DNA from: Viscum album
Taxonomy: Eukaryota; Streptophyta; Magnoliopsida; Santalales; Viscaceae
Assembly (NCBI GenBank): GCA_963277665.1
Contig: OY728123.1
Location: 630,476,915-630,540,914, forward strand
Reading direction: 5' to 3'
Length of the DNA: 64,000 bases
Shown: in pieces, positions 43,151 to 56,439 of the stretch
Layout of the letters: each line of letters starts with the position of its first letter
Numbering within the stretch: position 1 is the first letter of the stretch
Made by a program: the position numbers and the translations under genes
Notes under the pieces: generated by a model
Told to the model about the DNA's origin: nothing
The model's database searches: none
The model's input: only the letters and a program-made list of their open reading frames with translations

Positions 43151-45790
43151 TTTTACTTTCCCAATATTTTATTAATTATAATACCTCTTAATGCAATTAA
43201 ATTTCATAGTTTGTAAAATCGTCATGTAAAATATGAAATTCTCTATTTTTATGTATTTGGATATCAAATTACCGTTATGAATTGTTAATATTTCTAATAT
43301 AGTCATTTAACAGTGATCACATGATTAGTATAAATATAGGGATTTAAAAAATCCAATTTACCTAGAAAAAGGAAAAAATGACATCATCCTGTCAAATTGA
43401 TATATACAATTCCAATTTTTTAGAGCTCCGAAGGGTGGTGGCGTTACTAGTCTTCGCTCTTGATCAAGCCCATGTCGAGCATCAACATGTAAATCTTGAA
43501 CAGTTCTGCCTACAGGAGAAGCAGAATTTAATAGAGATTAGCACCCAAGCAATGTTATCCGAGCCACCCCAGGAGTCTGACATCATCGCACACCTTACCC
43601 ATAGGAATTTTACGTGATCTATAAGGGGTTATGGGAAAAGACACTAGCACTAATATTATGTAAATTATTATTTTTACAAAAAATAAATATTCATTTCATT
43701 ATTGCTACTTTCTAAATGTTTTTGAAATCACAAAACGTATTTTTATTTAATATTCAGTTAAAAATCTATTTTAATGAATTAATAGATTTTTTAATTAAAT
43801 AATATTTTAATTAAATTGTATTATTATTAAATTAATTTTTATTAAATATAAATGATCATATATTTTCAATGAATACAATTGTAATTATTATTATGGTTTG
43901 AGAACTATTTTGGTCAAAAGCCATGAATTTTTTATAAATATAGGTTTTTATTTTACTAGAAAAATTCACATATATAGAAAATTATTTGCATAATATTAAT
44001 ATTAATTTTGGATTCAGGATGTCAAAAATATCCAACGGTGAATTTTTCATAATTTAAAGAGACAGTCGAATTTTTGGATAATAATTAAATATCATTTAAA
44101 TATATAATGTGTTTTAAGACACCATAATAACCCAATAGTGATGTAATAAAATACTATTAAAGAGATATTAAGACAAAATATTTTTCCCTCGAATTTTTTT
44201 TAATTTTAGATTTGTTTTGTATATTTTAAAAATTCATAGTATACCCTCAAAGACTTGTAAAACATTTTAACTTTTTCAAATTATTTCTGTGATAGTATAA
44301 CTCACCTCCACATAAGCAAGACAAATATTTTAAGAAGCTCATACATTTTCATTATAAAATACTTTTTTCCACTTCCCTTTGGAAAGCACCATGATAAAAA
44401 AACATGGGTTAGTTTGTGGTTTTGATTAGTTAATTGTGTGGGGTCCCATACCTGAATATTAAATAATTCTCTCTCATTTCCTATATAATTCCACCAAATC
44501 TCCCAATTTGTCTTTAATAAAAACCCCTGGATCATGTCAATACTCTTCCATCCTCTCTATAGTACCTCCCAATGTTCCACAAGCTCCCAATAAACATCTC
44601 CCAAGTCTCTCCCAACCCTTTGGATCACACTTCCATGTAATGGATTTTTTCCTTTGTTTTTTTCCAAATTTCATTATGTTGTTATAACATTTTGTTTTTA
44701 ATTAAAAATGTTGGGGTATTATTTCTGAATGCCCACATAATTCCTTCCCTATGTTTGAATGACTAGATAGCTCTTTCTCTCTCATTAATTCCTCCCATGT
44801 ACACATCTTACCATGCCGAAATTCCATAAGAAATTTCTCTCTTCCCATTTACATTCGATAAATTATTTTGTATTATGAATATAAATTCAATTAAATATGT
44901 TAGTAAATGTATCTATATGAAACTTTCTTTCTATTTCATTTATATTTGATGATACACCCCTTTCTCTCTCATAAACCATTTTTATCAATTCTTATTTCAT
45001 GCCATTATGATTGTGAAATTGATCTGTGATTTTCCAAGACAAAGTCATTGAGTAGTGATTACCATGCTCATCTCTCTATCTAGTGTATTCACTATTATGA
45101 AGATTTAATTATTGATTATGGTGTTTCATTTATGAATTACAAAATCATTTATCTTGTTAAAAATCTTGATGTTTAATGAATCCATGTTATATGATACATG
45201 TGACACACTTATTCGTGAAATGAAATGATTAAGAATGGTGCACCCTGATAGCATTCCAATGAATTGGTTTAAGATTAGTATCATTATTTTTCAAGTGAAA
45301 TGAGGTTGTACTCATTCTAATTTATGTTCAATGAGGCTATAATCATTCTCCATGTTCAATGAGCCTTTTCTCATGCTAATATCATGTTAAATGTTGTTTC
45401 CACATTTCCATGTTATGATAATAATGCTATTTCATGCCTTTTTGTTCATGTTTCACATATTCTCCATTGATATTACTATTTCCTAACATGTACATTATTA
45501 TTTTTTTATGAATTTTTTATCCCTTACATGGATTTATATCTCACTCTTTTCTTATGCATGTCCTCAGGTTATCCCATGCAATTCTAAGTACAAAAGGATG
45601 TGTGTGGTCATGTAAATGATATTTTCTATAAAGTTATGTATTTCTTGTTTTATGATCTTATGTAATGTACCTAATATCTAATGAAACTATACCTATGAAT
45701 ATTCTATGTTGTATCAGGTGATGATTTTTAGTAACAAATCATGTTTAATGCGTAATAAAGAGAATGCTTGTTATAAGAAATGTGTTTAAT
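43151..45790 (+). repeat. 3' LTR of the Tekay-like element
   Basis: It starts at the polypurine tract and aligns with the reverse complement of 51960-54692: CCTCTTRATG-AATTAAAT near 43176, CACACCTTACCC near 43590, AAGGGGTTAT at 43623, TTTTGATTAGTT near 44422, CTATATAAT at 44481 and ATGTGTGTGGTCATGT near 45598. The TATA box lies 1,331 bases from the start. Homology fades after about 45725, so the end is approximate. The 79-codon open frame at 43378-43617 lies inside U3 and is not a gene. Confidence 0.85.
44482..44488 (+). promoter_or_regulatory. TATA box of the Gypsy LTR
   Basis: TATATAA, conserved in the inverted LTR copy at 53357-53363 on the minus strand, with a C-rich transcribed leader after it (CATCCTCTCTATAG in one copy, CCCTCCTCTCTCTAG in the other). 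Conservation in both copies supports a core promoter. Confidence 0.7.
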
Positions 45791-45849
45791 TGTTGAAGAC
45801 ATTTGAACTAGAGAGAAAACCTGTAAGGGACATAAGCCTCACAGATAAT

Positions 45850-47120
45850 TTCACCATCAATCTTGGTTGATAAGACATTTTACTTGAATGCCATTATATC
45901 GGATAAAATCTCATAATTTTCTTCCATATCATCATCAATAAATGGTCTAATTGAAGGGTTACTAAAAGGGATGAAGCTGAATTCCCATTATGCATGCAAT
46001 ACCCTCAGCACTACATAATCACTTAATTTATAGGGCTGAATACGAGACACATTCTGCAAAAAATGTGTTAAATAGACCATTGGGGACTCAAACTGAATTT
46101 AACATTGAATATAATGGAAATTGTTCTACAATCCAACCCCCAAAAATTTGAATGGCCCTAAAATTATAAATGGAGCATTCCCATTGCACAAATGCATAAG
46201 GGAATAATAAATGTTTTCCAATACATGAGTTTCTATCCCAATATATTTTCCCACTACCAATTTTTCTACAATTAAAAAAGTCCATGTCTTTATACTACCA
46301 TAGAACTCACAAACTAGAAGTATGTAAATACTTATTCACATGGTATGAAAGCTTGCTAAGTGTACATTTGCATCAATATTAGTTTTGACTTTATATCTAG
46401 TGTTCTTATAGTAACCGATCTCTAATGTCGGACAAATATATGCCTAAAATGACATGATTATCAACAAATGAAAATATAGTACGATGTCTGTAGGTGGGAC
46501 ATTTCTCTATTTTTTGTTCTAAAAAAGATTCCATCAACAGTCTTGTATGAATATCATTCTTATCTTTTTGAAGTTCTACTTCTATTAGGAAAAATTCATG
46601 AGAAAATGGTGGTGTTATAGTAAATCACCCCATGATGTAACTGGTGGAATGACATAATCATACATATCACCAAGGATAGGAACCCTAGATATCTGTTTGA
46701 TATCCCATAGGAAGATTCCAACCTCATAGTGATTTATGTGACAAGTATTTGTTTGGAGGCACCATCAGCTTAGAAATTTATGGATGAAGTCATTCTTGAA
46801 AACACATTCTTTCCCCATCCAGATATCTTCATATTATGAACATATGATATCTCTTACTGGAATTATTCACATTTTTGGCATACCCAAAATTCCCACATCC
46901 ATTCAGGTTTTATACGTCCACCAGAACAGAGGTCACAGTCTTCCTTCAAACCATTAAACTTATCTGTTTGCGAATCATTAAAGGTTGAATCATGACAATG
47001 TGACATTGTCATTACTACATGGTCTTTCATATCATAAGTACAACCACTATGGTGTATGGTGTATCCAATTGGTATTTTTATCTCATGAACATGCATACCC
47101 TTCGTGGTAATATTCATTCA
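45850..47120 (-). pseudogene. Unrecognised minus-strand coding-like pieces, possibly a retroelement accessory ORF
   Basis: Minus-strand frames give IPIGYTIHHSGCTYDMKDHV and CDLCSGGRIKPEWMWEFWVC (46863-47117), then HINHYEVGIFLWDIKQISRV with VPILGDMYDYVIPPVTSWGD (about 46610-46760), then MDFFNCRKIGSGKIYWDRN and AIQIFGGWIVEQFP (46088-46285). The stretches are coherent but separated by stops and frame shifts. The C-x2-C...W-x-C-x2-C spacing in the first piece recalls DC1-type zinc fingers; the rest could be an extra ORF of the minus-strand Athila-like element. I cannot name the protein. Confidence 0.35.
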
Positions 47121-47129
47121 ATGATAGTG

Positions 47130-49375
47130 GGAGTATTGGATAAAAATATTCTTGGGAAAGTATATTTTAATAGCCAGAATGTGATAATCTTGAAAATTCC
47201 CTTGTCTATATAGCAAAAAATAATGACTTTGTGGATATTCGTGTAGGTGTCGAATTAATCCTTTTAGTTTCCAGGCATAGTACTCTCAACATGGTCATAA
47301 TAGTCTTATTCGAAAAGTTGCATCACCTTGTTTTGAAAAGCCATAGCTTCTTCAATGGTGGTCATCAAGTGAGGCATTTACTACAAAAGAGTTACCAAAT
47401 TTTCCAAATTATGTTGTAATTTTGACCTAATAAAATTCAAATCTCAACATAATGGAATTTAAAAACTTGGTAATGGAAATTCTCTACATATGTCCTTCGA
47501 TGAGGTCATCCACAAAGGTCCTTTGACATGGATCCTATCCCAAATACTTCAATGAAATCCTTATATGTAGAACCATTTCTCGAATAGTTTCTCATTGAGA
47601 AAATTTCAAGGGACCTACATGAGATCCCAATGCAGTAGAACTGGATGAATGAGCTATGCAACGAGGGAGAAAATACCAAAATCTCAGGTGAAGAAAATTT
47701 GAAAGGAATAGAGATATTTATAGAAAACGTCGACCCATATGGACAACATTCATGATATAGCTATGTAGAATACATGTGCGATATAGCTACACTGTAAACA
47801 TGGGTGGCACCGAATTTTCTACATAATCTATTCTCCATGGTCTGACCTCAGGACTCAACCCTCTTTCTAATCGGATCCCATCCTGAGGGGTGGGGGGATT
47901 TTGTAGACACTCTATAGTAAAAAAGATATGATAAAGTCATCATATAGATATTTGGAAGTCTTATGACAATTCTAAGAGAATTAAAATGGATAAAAATTGC
48001 AAGGGTCCTACATGGAGGTTCTACGTGAAGGACCTGTATAGAGGAGCTACATGGTAACCTGTTTTCTATACCCCTATGTGGAGAAGATACATGGATGATC
48101 TACATGACTGACCTATACTGATGAACTGCTTTCAACCAGCCCACTCCTTACCTTTAAATTTGACCATTGGGCTCCTCATTTGAAAACAAAAAATGTTCAA
48201 TGAACAATTAAAGATCCCATTGCATTGCTCTTCCACCCAGATCCCTCAAATTTTATTCGATATCTCTTTAAAAACACATGAAAAGAGAGAATTATTCGCG
48301 ATAAGCATTTTATGAAATCCATTCTATGTTTGAGGCTTTCGTAGGCTTGGTTATACTATGTTAAACACATTTTCAAGTAATTTATATGACCTACAAGATA
48401 CACCTATGCAATATACCTACACAATGTATATACATATCATTCTTACAATTTATAGCTCCACTTCATAGCTGTGAACATGGCATACAAATCATCTTATAAT
48501 TCCACATCGAAGCCACTCATAGAAGGGTATATCCTTCCTTGGTTCCATTATATGAAATTCACTAAGTTAGAGCCTCCACCCAAAATACAAGACTTATCAA
48601 ACCATTTGGAAGTGCACATCAGCGTGTCACCTATATGGGTTTGAATATTTAGAGTTAGAGGTTCCAAAAATTTGTTTTGCAATGGGATTTTATTTTATGG
48701 TGTGTCTCTGGGTTTTTATATCCATAGTCAAATGGAACTTTCTCTGGGGAACTTTGTTGGGGAGTTCCTAGTCTAGAGGAAAAGGGTTTGGCCCATGACA
48801 TCCCCTTCTTATCACTAAGACTCGAGTCTCTGATTCCTAATAAGAAGAGTGAGGGTCAAAATTTCTTTTCAATTAAAAAAATGAGATTTCTACCAAATAT
48901 CCTAGAATACTAGTAGGGAACTCCCACTTAGGTAAGTCCCTAATGTTCTAATAGATGGGCTGTACGACCTCTAATGTCATCCCACATTGAATGGTTCATT
49001 GGTTCGCGCACTCTTCCACATTTCCATGGCCTCTTTCTTCATATTTCCACACTATCCCATCATAGGAATATAGAGTGTGTGGTTTTTTGAATCCGTAAAA
49101 TGATCTTGTTTCTCACACTGATCATGAATATTTGAAGTTATATTCTAGAGATTAAAAAATATGAAAATCAATATTTTCAGTTGGAGTGGATTGATCAGAA
49201 TATGTGAAGTTATTTTCATCTTACAAATTTATTACTTCAATAATTGATACATTTTTAGACTCTTCACAATTTTATAATGAATTTCCAACATTAATGAATT
49301 CTATACTAGATCAGTTTTCAAAAAATGTTGGTCCATTGATATTTTTAAAAACATTTAATTCTTCTTTTTGTTCTC
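47130..49375. other. Non-coding stretch within minus-strand retroelement material
   Basis: No long open frame is supported. On the minus strand CTATAAATATCTC at about 47722 looks like a TATA box, with about 600 bases to the next coding-like piece. Between 47610 and 48110 the motif CTACATG recurs. By position this may hold LTR sequence of a minus-strand element, but no second copy is seen. Confidence 0.35.
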
Positions 49376-51720
49376 TAATTTTGATGATAATATGACCCCT
49401 AGACAAATAAATGACTACGAAACCAGAAGACAATAAGAGCCTACCCAAAGTTATGGGTATCACATCATCACACTCTAAATCTAATATTAGATATCCTGCA
49501 GGTCAAACTAACTTCCCAAATCCAATTGTAATGTCATCTACCCATTCCATTTGATGAGTAACAGAACATCCGACCAACGGATGGATGATTATGGTGAGTG
49601 GAAGATCACCATATCTCACCTAATAGAACAATGAGTGTGGGAGAATTTTATTAATTTCACCTAAGTCACATAGGTAGTTGAGTTGGAAATAATTTCTTAT
49701 GGTTCAGGGTATGGAATATGCTACATGGATGTTTGATATTGGGTGGGATCTTATTTTGATGGATAACACTTCACTCTTCTGTGAGGCTATAGGTGGAAAT
49801 TTGATCAAGTGTTTTTTTAAAGATATTTCTTACTGATTTTATGTAGGATGTGAATTTAATTAATGTTTGGATGAATGGAATGTTCACTTGGACATTGGTC
49901 AAAGCCCAAGGAACTGAATAAGTTCATACTTAGTATTTGGTTGAGGTTTCATTTTTTTAGTGAAAGGTATGGGTGGAAAAAAATTTCTATGTACATTAGG
50001 TATATCCCTCATTTCATCAAAAATTTTATCCTTTCCTTTATTCATATTATTTTTAGAAACATTTACAGCTTGTTTTTCAGGTGAAAATTTTAATTTTTTT
50101 CATTTTTAAGAATTGTCTAATAATTTCCAGATTCTGAACTAGGAATTTTTTTAATTTTCATCATCATATAGTTTGTGAGTTTGGGTATTTTAGAAGCCTT
50201 ATTGAGGTTCAATTTGGGTATTAAGCGCACTTCTTATGACAACATCCTTGGTTTTATCTCTAGGACCAATTTCATTTTTTTCTATGTGATCTACAATTAT
50301 CCCTCGAAGTGAAGTCTCTTACTATTTCTCCCAATTGAAATTCCATGTTCTTCATTCAATCATAATTTTTATTTTTATCAGTTTTATATTGAGAATGATG
50401 TATATTCGGTTGAGTTTTGTATCTTTCCTCTTGAGGGCCCATTCTAATTAAAATTTGATGCAACATAGATAATACATAACCATCATTGTTTCCTTGAGTA
50501 TTTGATGACTCTCTCCTTTATTGGTTTTGAAAATTTTGTCTAGGTGGGTTTTGGTTATTGGGGCCATTAGATTTATTAAAAATTCGTTTTACTTTCCATG
50601 AAAAATTGGGATGGTTCAAATATCCTTGGTTATAATTATTAGAAAATGGGTCTTCTTTAGAAGGCATTCATGGACCATAATATTAAAAAAAACTGAGTTT
50701 TCCTATTGTGGGGATGACATATCAAAGATGGGACAAATTTTTTCAACGAGACATAACATCCCACATTGAGAAAATCTCTTTCTAAGTGATTGATTTGTGT
50801 TTTTATGGCCATCTTGGTTTACAGATTTCTTAGAATTCTGGTTCATTATGGTTTAATGTTGGTTGGTGATTTGTTCCAGTTGAACCTGAGTATCATTTTT
50901 AGAACCGGTGTTTGGGTTTCTATTCAGTCTTTTTCTTCATGAATATTTATGGTAAGTGTTCTGGGAAAGGATGTTAAATTTTTTAATCAATTGTTTATCT
51001 ATATTATCATTATAGTTTTCCTATCATCTTGATCAAATAATTCATGACCAGTGGAGGACAACACTATATATAATGCATACATGAGAATATGGGATGAGAT
51101 TAGAAGATCAGGACACTACCTAAGTTGGTCACTAAATGTATCCCAAGCCTCATGAAACGATTCACCATCCTTTTAATTAAAACTAGTGATCAATGTTATA
51201 TGTTCTCCTTTATATATTTTGTGATAAAATTTCCGGATAAATGAATTATTTATAAAGTACCAATTCTCAAAAATATTCTCATCAAATGCCATAAAACAGT
51301 TTCTCAAATTCCATTTATCAAAAATTGGAAATACCCTCTTTCCCAGTTCATTCTCAATGAGTACTTGCAGTGCTAATTTCTGCACTGTATTGTATAAATC
51401 TCTAATGATGTCTAATTAGTACTCATTAGAGAGTCCATTAATGTATTGTGGTGGAGAAATTTGGTATTGAATCAACTCCAATTATTTAGCTCTATGCGTC
51501 TACCTAATTGGAGATGGATTACATGAAACCTGATGATGTTGGAACTCCCTCATTCTGGTCCTATAATTCTCTTCTAAGAGATCATGGTGACGGCTTTGGG
51601 ATTTTTTAGGTGAAGGAACTCTTTCATCAAAAATTTCCATTTCATCATTATGTTTATTTCTAAGAGAAGTTACATGTTTATCCCCTTCATGGATCAAGAG
51701 CTCTAACCTATACATTGATG
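49376..51720 (-). pseudogene. Athila/Tat-like Gypsy gag and protease
   Basis: On the minus strand gag begins near 51715. It gives SPKKSQSRHHDLLEENYRTR, INNSFIRKFYHKIYKGEHIT, ITSFN then KDGESFHEAWDTFSDQLR (51100-51250), matching the conserved gag core of Athila/Tat elements. GYLNHPNFSWKVKR (about 50610), NQNPPRQNFQNQ and MEFQLGEIVRDF follow in the usual order. Downstream, VTHQMEWVDDITIGFGKLV, PAGYLILDLECDDVIPITLG and GRLLLSSGFVVI (49400-49570) are the protease/retropepsin region of the same lineage. No RT follows at lower coordinates. Frame shifts and stops are frequent. Confidence 0.8.
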
Positions 51721-51959
51721 ATATTGTGTATATGAAATTTATAATAATAGAGTAAATTCATCAAAATCATGTTGATCAATAAGACAACAATTTATCACAA
51801 CAATATTGTATTACTAATAGTTAAAACGTTAGACAAAAAACTGGGAGTAAAACCAAACACATTTTTTAACATAGTTTTCAATTTTCAATTTTTTTTAAAA
51901 AAACTATGTGTGATTATTTTTTGAAATATTTTTTAAATAAAATTGGTCGCTCGAATCCT

Positions 51960-54692
51960 TACATGGAAATGGGGCCTAAAACATGGCCCACCCATCATTT
52001 AAAAATAGTCTATGTTTAAAATTGAATGTTTTCTTACTACTACTATATAGTGGAAAGCATGGTCGAACTATAACAAACCTACTATTTATTTCACACATAA
52101 TTATAATTTATTATATAAAAAATTCAATTGATAAAAAATAGAATATAGAGAGGTCTAGTTTCATTGGGTATTATGAACATTACAAAACAAATAAAACATG
52201 AAATACACATCTTTACTGAAAACTTCTTTTACATGACCACACACATTCCTTCGTACTTAGCATTGAATGGGATAACCTAGGGACATGCATCAGAAAAAGG
52301 TGAAATTTAAAGCCTAGTATTGGAATAAACAAGGAATAACAAGAAGAATATTGTACATTTTAGGAAATATAAATATCAATGAATAATAAGAGATACATGA
52401 ACTTAAATGCATGATATAGCATGATTATCATAACATGGATATGTGGCACCAACATTCAACAAGTTTTTAGAATAATCCAAGGATCATTTTATAGGGGGAA
52501 TAAGTAAAACCTCATTTCACTTAAATTAGATTAAGTAAACCCTCATTTAAATTGACGTATCATGATACTAATCTTCACAAAATGCATTGGGGGTGCTATC
52601 AGGTCGCACCCTTCTTAATCATTTTATTTGATGCATAAGTGTGCCACATGGATCATATAAAATCTATTAATTAAACATCTTAATTTCATCCATGATAATG
52701 GAATTTGGAATTTATACATGAAATAATATAATAAAAAAATTCATAAAGGTGAACACCCATGATAGTGAAATGGTCATGGTTTTCACCATACAATGACTTT
52801 GGCTTGAAAAATCGCAGTGTAATTTCGGAAGCATAATAGAGTGAAATAAGAATTCTTAAAACTGTTTGATGAGAGTGAAAGGGGTGTATCATCATATTTA
52901 CCTAAACTTTACAGAAATTGGGTCATATATATTCTTTTCCCAAAATATTTAGTTGAATATAGAAGCATAATAGAAAATAATTGCTTGGATGTAATTGTGG
53001 AGAGAGAAATTCATTACGGAATTTGGGCATGGTAATAGTTGTACATGGGAGGAATTAATGAGAGATAAAGGGGTCTATAATTACTAAAAAAAGTAGGGAA
53101 GTATATGTGAGGTGAAAAATTATACCCCAACATTTTGAATTGAAATTAAAAGGAAAAAACAACATAAATAATGTTGGTCAAAAATGAGAATGGAAGAAAA
53201 CCCTTACTTGGGCGTGCGATCCCAAAGGATAGGGAGAGGCTTGAGAGAGGATTCATGGGATCTTGGGGAAATATTGGAGGATTCTAGAGAGAGGAGGGAA
53301 TAGGTTGTTGAGCTCTAAATGATTTTAGTTAAGTGAATGTGGGATCTTGGGTGTGATTATATAGAAAAAGAGGGTGAATTCTTTAATACATTGGTTTCAA
53401 ACACCACATATTAAACTAATCAAAACTACCAACCATCCCATGGTTTTTTCTCATGGTTTCATCCAAAGTGGGGTTTAAAACATTATTTTATTTGGAAAAT
53501 TTGAGAAATTCTTAAAATATTAGGCTTTCTTATGGGGAGGTGTGTCACACTCTCAAGGAAATCAATTTAAAAAGCTAAAATTCATTATAAGTTTTGGATG
53601 GTCCACTAATGCTTTTTAAAATAAAACAGACCTGAGATCACATTATTTTAATTTTAAAACATATATTGTCCAAAAAAATCATATATATTATTTTATTACA
53701 TCACTATTGGGTCATTTAGATGTCATAAAACACATTATATAATTAAACGGTATTTAATTTTTACCCGAAAATACGACTGTGTCATAAAATTTTGAAAAAT
53801 TCACCATTGGATAATTTAAATGTCTTGATTCGAAAAATAATATTCATTTTATCTAAATAATTTAATAAATATATGATTTTTTTAATTTTTATAAAAAACA
53901 ATCATTTATATGAAATTCATGGGTTTTGATAAAAACAGTATTCAAATGATAATAAAAATCATAACTATGTTCATACAAATAATATTATCATTTATATTTA
54001 ATAAAAATTAATTTTGTAATAATATTTTATTACAAAATTATTTAAATAAAAAATTAATTAATTCATCAAAATAATATTTCTTATTTTAATATTAATGAAA
54101 AATTCAATTGGTGCTTTAAAAACTATTTACAATGTAATAATAATTAAATTAATGTATATTTTTTAATCTGTAAAAAAACAATTCAAAAAATCATAGTAAT
54201 ATGGCCTTATTATATAACCCCTTCTAACTCCCACATATGACCAAAGGGTAAGGTGTGTGGTGGAGACATAATCTTCAGGTGGAATGGATAATATCGCTCG
54301 GGTTGTAATCCCTTTCAACTTTCACTTCTACCATAGGTGGTTCTATTTGAGCATAAAATTTCAATGCTCAGCTTGGGATTGGTCAAGAGTGAATTCCAAT
54401 GATGGCACCTCCTTTCCAAATAGAAAAAAATGGGCTTCGTGTGGAGAAATTATACCAAATGAGGCCATCACTTCCTTTGTATGAGTAAATTGGATTTTTT
54501 AAATCCCTATATTTATACTAATCATGAGATAACTATTTAATGACTATATTATAAATGGTTACAATTCATAAGATTATTTTGAAAAATAACCATAAAACCA
54601 AATAAGTGCACATGTTATATAAACATTTTACATAATAATACATTTAATTTCATCAAGAGGAATTTTCATTTATAAAATGTTTTGTCGTTACG
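51960..54692 (-). repeat. Inverted LTR copy, homologous to 43151-45790
   Basis: The reverse complement aligns with the Tekay-like LTR. On the minus strand it starts CGTAACGACAAAACATTTTA, close to the TGTAACGAC start of many plant Gypsy LTRs with T changed to C. The TATA box (53357-53363) lies 1,329 bases in, almost exactly as in the other copy (1,331). The far end is unclear: homology is plain to about 52120 and faint beyond. It could be a solo LTR or the 5' LTR of the minus-strand element whose gag starts at 51715. The 66-codon frame at 54284-54484 is antisense to U3. Confidence 0.82.
53357..53363 (-). promoter_or_regulatory. TATA box of the inverted LTR
   Basis: TATATAA on the minus strand, matching the box at 44482-44488 of the other LTR copy in position and flanks (TTTTGATTAGTT upstream in both). 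Confidence 0.65.
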
Positions 54693-55789
54693 CGAACCCA
54701 GAGGGATGGTTGGGGACCAATTTTCTTTTCTTCTTTTTGAAACACCCTGTTGTTGTTAGCAGTGAGGATAGTATAATTTTTACATTTTTCTGTTTATATA
54801 CTTAATATATTATTTTTAAAATTGTATGTGTAGTAATATATTTCATAGTAAGAGAACTATGTTTAAAACTATTCTATAATGAACTATCGAATTAGAAGTG
54901 AACTAGGACACAGTGAAAAAAATTAAGGAGAAAATGATGAATTAAAACACTCTAGAATTCTAAAAAAATGGTTAAAAGGATGTTTTCTTCACTTCTCTTA
55001 ATTGAATCACACCTCCAAGGAAAAGACAAAGAGTCTCCTTCACCTCGAGATTCAAAAGACAGAAGGATGAGTCCTGGATTTCACCACTCCATGAATCATC
55101 CAAACTACTAAAGAATTTTAAAAGGTAAATAATTGGAATTCAACTCCCCATAAATTCTATTGTTGTTGATATTAATGATTTGAAAAATTAATTCAAGATC
55201 AATATCACTGATTGGTCATGATTTTCTATTATTTAAAATGGTAATATGTTATCAATAAAAGATAGTCATAATCAATCTCACCGATTGATTATGATTTCAT
55301 AAAATGAAAGAGTCTGAAAAAATTTATAACATTAAACAGTAAGTCTTAAATTCCATAGTTAAATGTTTTTAACCCCTGATCATCTTGATTACAAAAATTT
55401 AAATCATCCAATTATAGAGAACATAATTTAAAATAATAGTGGAAGAAGAGACTCCATCATGTGATGCTCATCTCTTGGTTTCTTAGGGTCTCCAAGACTT
55501 GTTCTCCAAGGATCTTATCCTATCTCCATATCTCTTAGAAGGTGTGGAATGTAAATGAATGAATGTATTAATCCCATTTGGCATCTCTACTTCTAATACC
55601 TCTATCATCTAGTGCAAGTCACCACTTGTCTGCACTGATAACGTTATGTTCTTCACCCCCACACCCACATGTGCATTTTTTACTCCAACACTTATCATTG
55701 TATCTTAACCCCTGTAAATAACATCTCAGATTTTTTTGGGATGATCATGGATGCGTTCTGGATTCTTATGAATCTGCAAAAGAAAAATC
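54693..55789. other. Intergenic DNA with a short duplicated block, no gene
   Basis: No coding frame is supported. A block with AATC-x-CACYGATTG-x-TYATGATTT occurs twice (about 55200 and 55270). GC rises near 55440-55740 (C-rich stretches such as CACCCCCACACCCACATG) before the composition collapses to AT. Confidence 0.4.
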
Positions 55790-56410
55790 GTTAAAATATT
55801 TAATAATTTAATAAAAAGATTAGTAATCTATTTACTTATATAATTAATTAATTATTATTATTATAAATATAATTTTCTAATATTACTTGAAATTTATTAT
55901 TTAGTATTTATTAATTAATAAATATTTTAATTTACTATTTTATTTAATTTATTTAATATTGTTATACGTTATTATTTTTTAATTTATTTAATATTATTAT
56001 AAAATTTATGAATTTGTTTATTATGTTTTTAGTTTATAATTTGATAAGATTATTATATTCATAATTTAATATTTATTTATTGATTATTTTATCAAATTAA
56101 AATTATTATAAATTAGATAATATATTTTTAAATTGAATTATTATTAATTAAATTAATAATATTTTTTTGATCATGTTATTATTATAATAATAAATATTTT
56201 AAAAGAATTTATTTTATAATTAATATATTTATTAAAGTATACATTTATTTTTTATTTAAATTTTATTTAAAAGTTAGTATTAATATTTAAATTTTAAATA
56301 TATTTTATTTAATTAAATTTTTTTAACTTTTATTTTATTATGATTATTTTTAATTTTTTTAATTCTGTTTTTAATTTTTTTATTTTAATATCATTTATGT
56401 TAAATTTATT
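55790..56410. other. Extremely AT-rich block
   Basis: About 620 bases made almost only of A and T (by eye under roughly 10 % G+C), with TTTAATTTATTTAATATT-type near-repeats. No gene is possible here. It may be a decayed AT satellite, a scaffold-attachment-like stretch, or old simple-sequence expansion. Confidence 0.8.
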
Positions 56411-56439
56411 TTTTTTGTATTCCTACCCCCTTCTCTAGA

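Larger units (their letters stand above)
39940..45790 (+). mobile_element. Tekay-like Ty3/Gypsy element, 5'-truncated, with 3' LTR
   Basis: Pol from the protease end to the integrase C-terminus (39940-43110) is followed by a polypurine tract (43139-43150) and an LTR of about 2.6 kb. Gag and the 5' LTR are missing. Blocks in the integrase C-terminus (WKIFMKF, HVHYVFHISILKKYKPDP, IPLIKVLWRNKKFEEATW) are those of the Tekay/Del lineage. The LTR has a homologue in inverted orientation at about 51960-54692. The pol gene carries many stops. Confidence 0.88.

Noticed and set aside
43378..43617. 79-codon plus-strand frame as a gene
   Set aside because: It lies in LTR U3 and the homologous stretch of the other LTR does not keep it open in that direction.
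51720..52000. Primer binding site near GGATTCGAGCGACC on the minus strand
   Set aside because: It resembles a tRNA T-arm rather than the complement of a tRNA 3' end, so it was not called.
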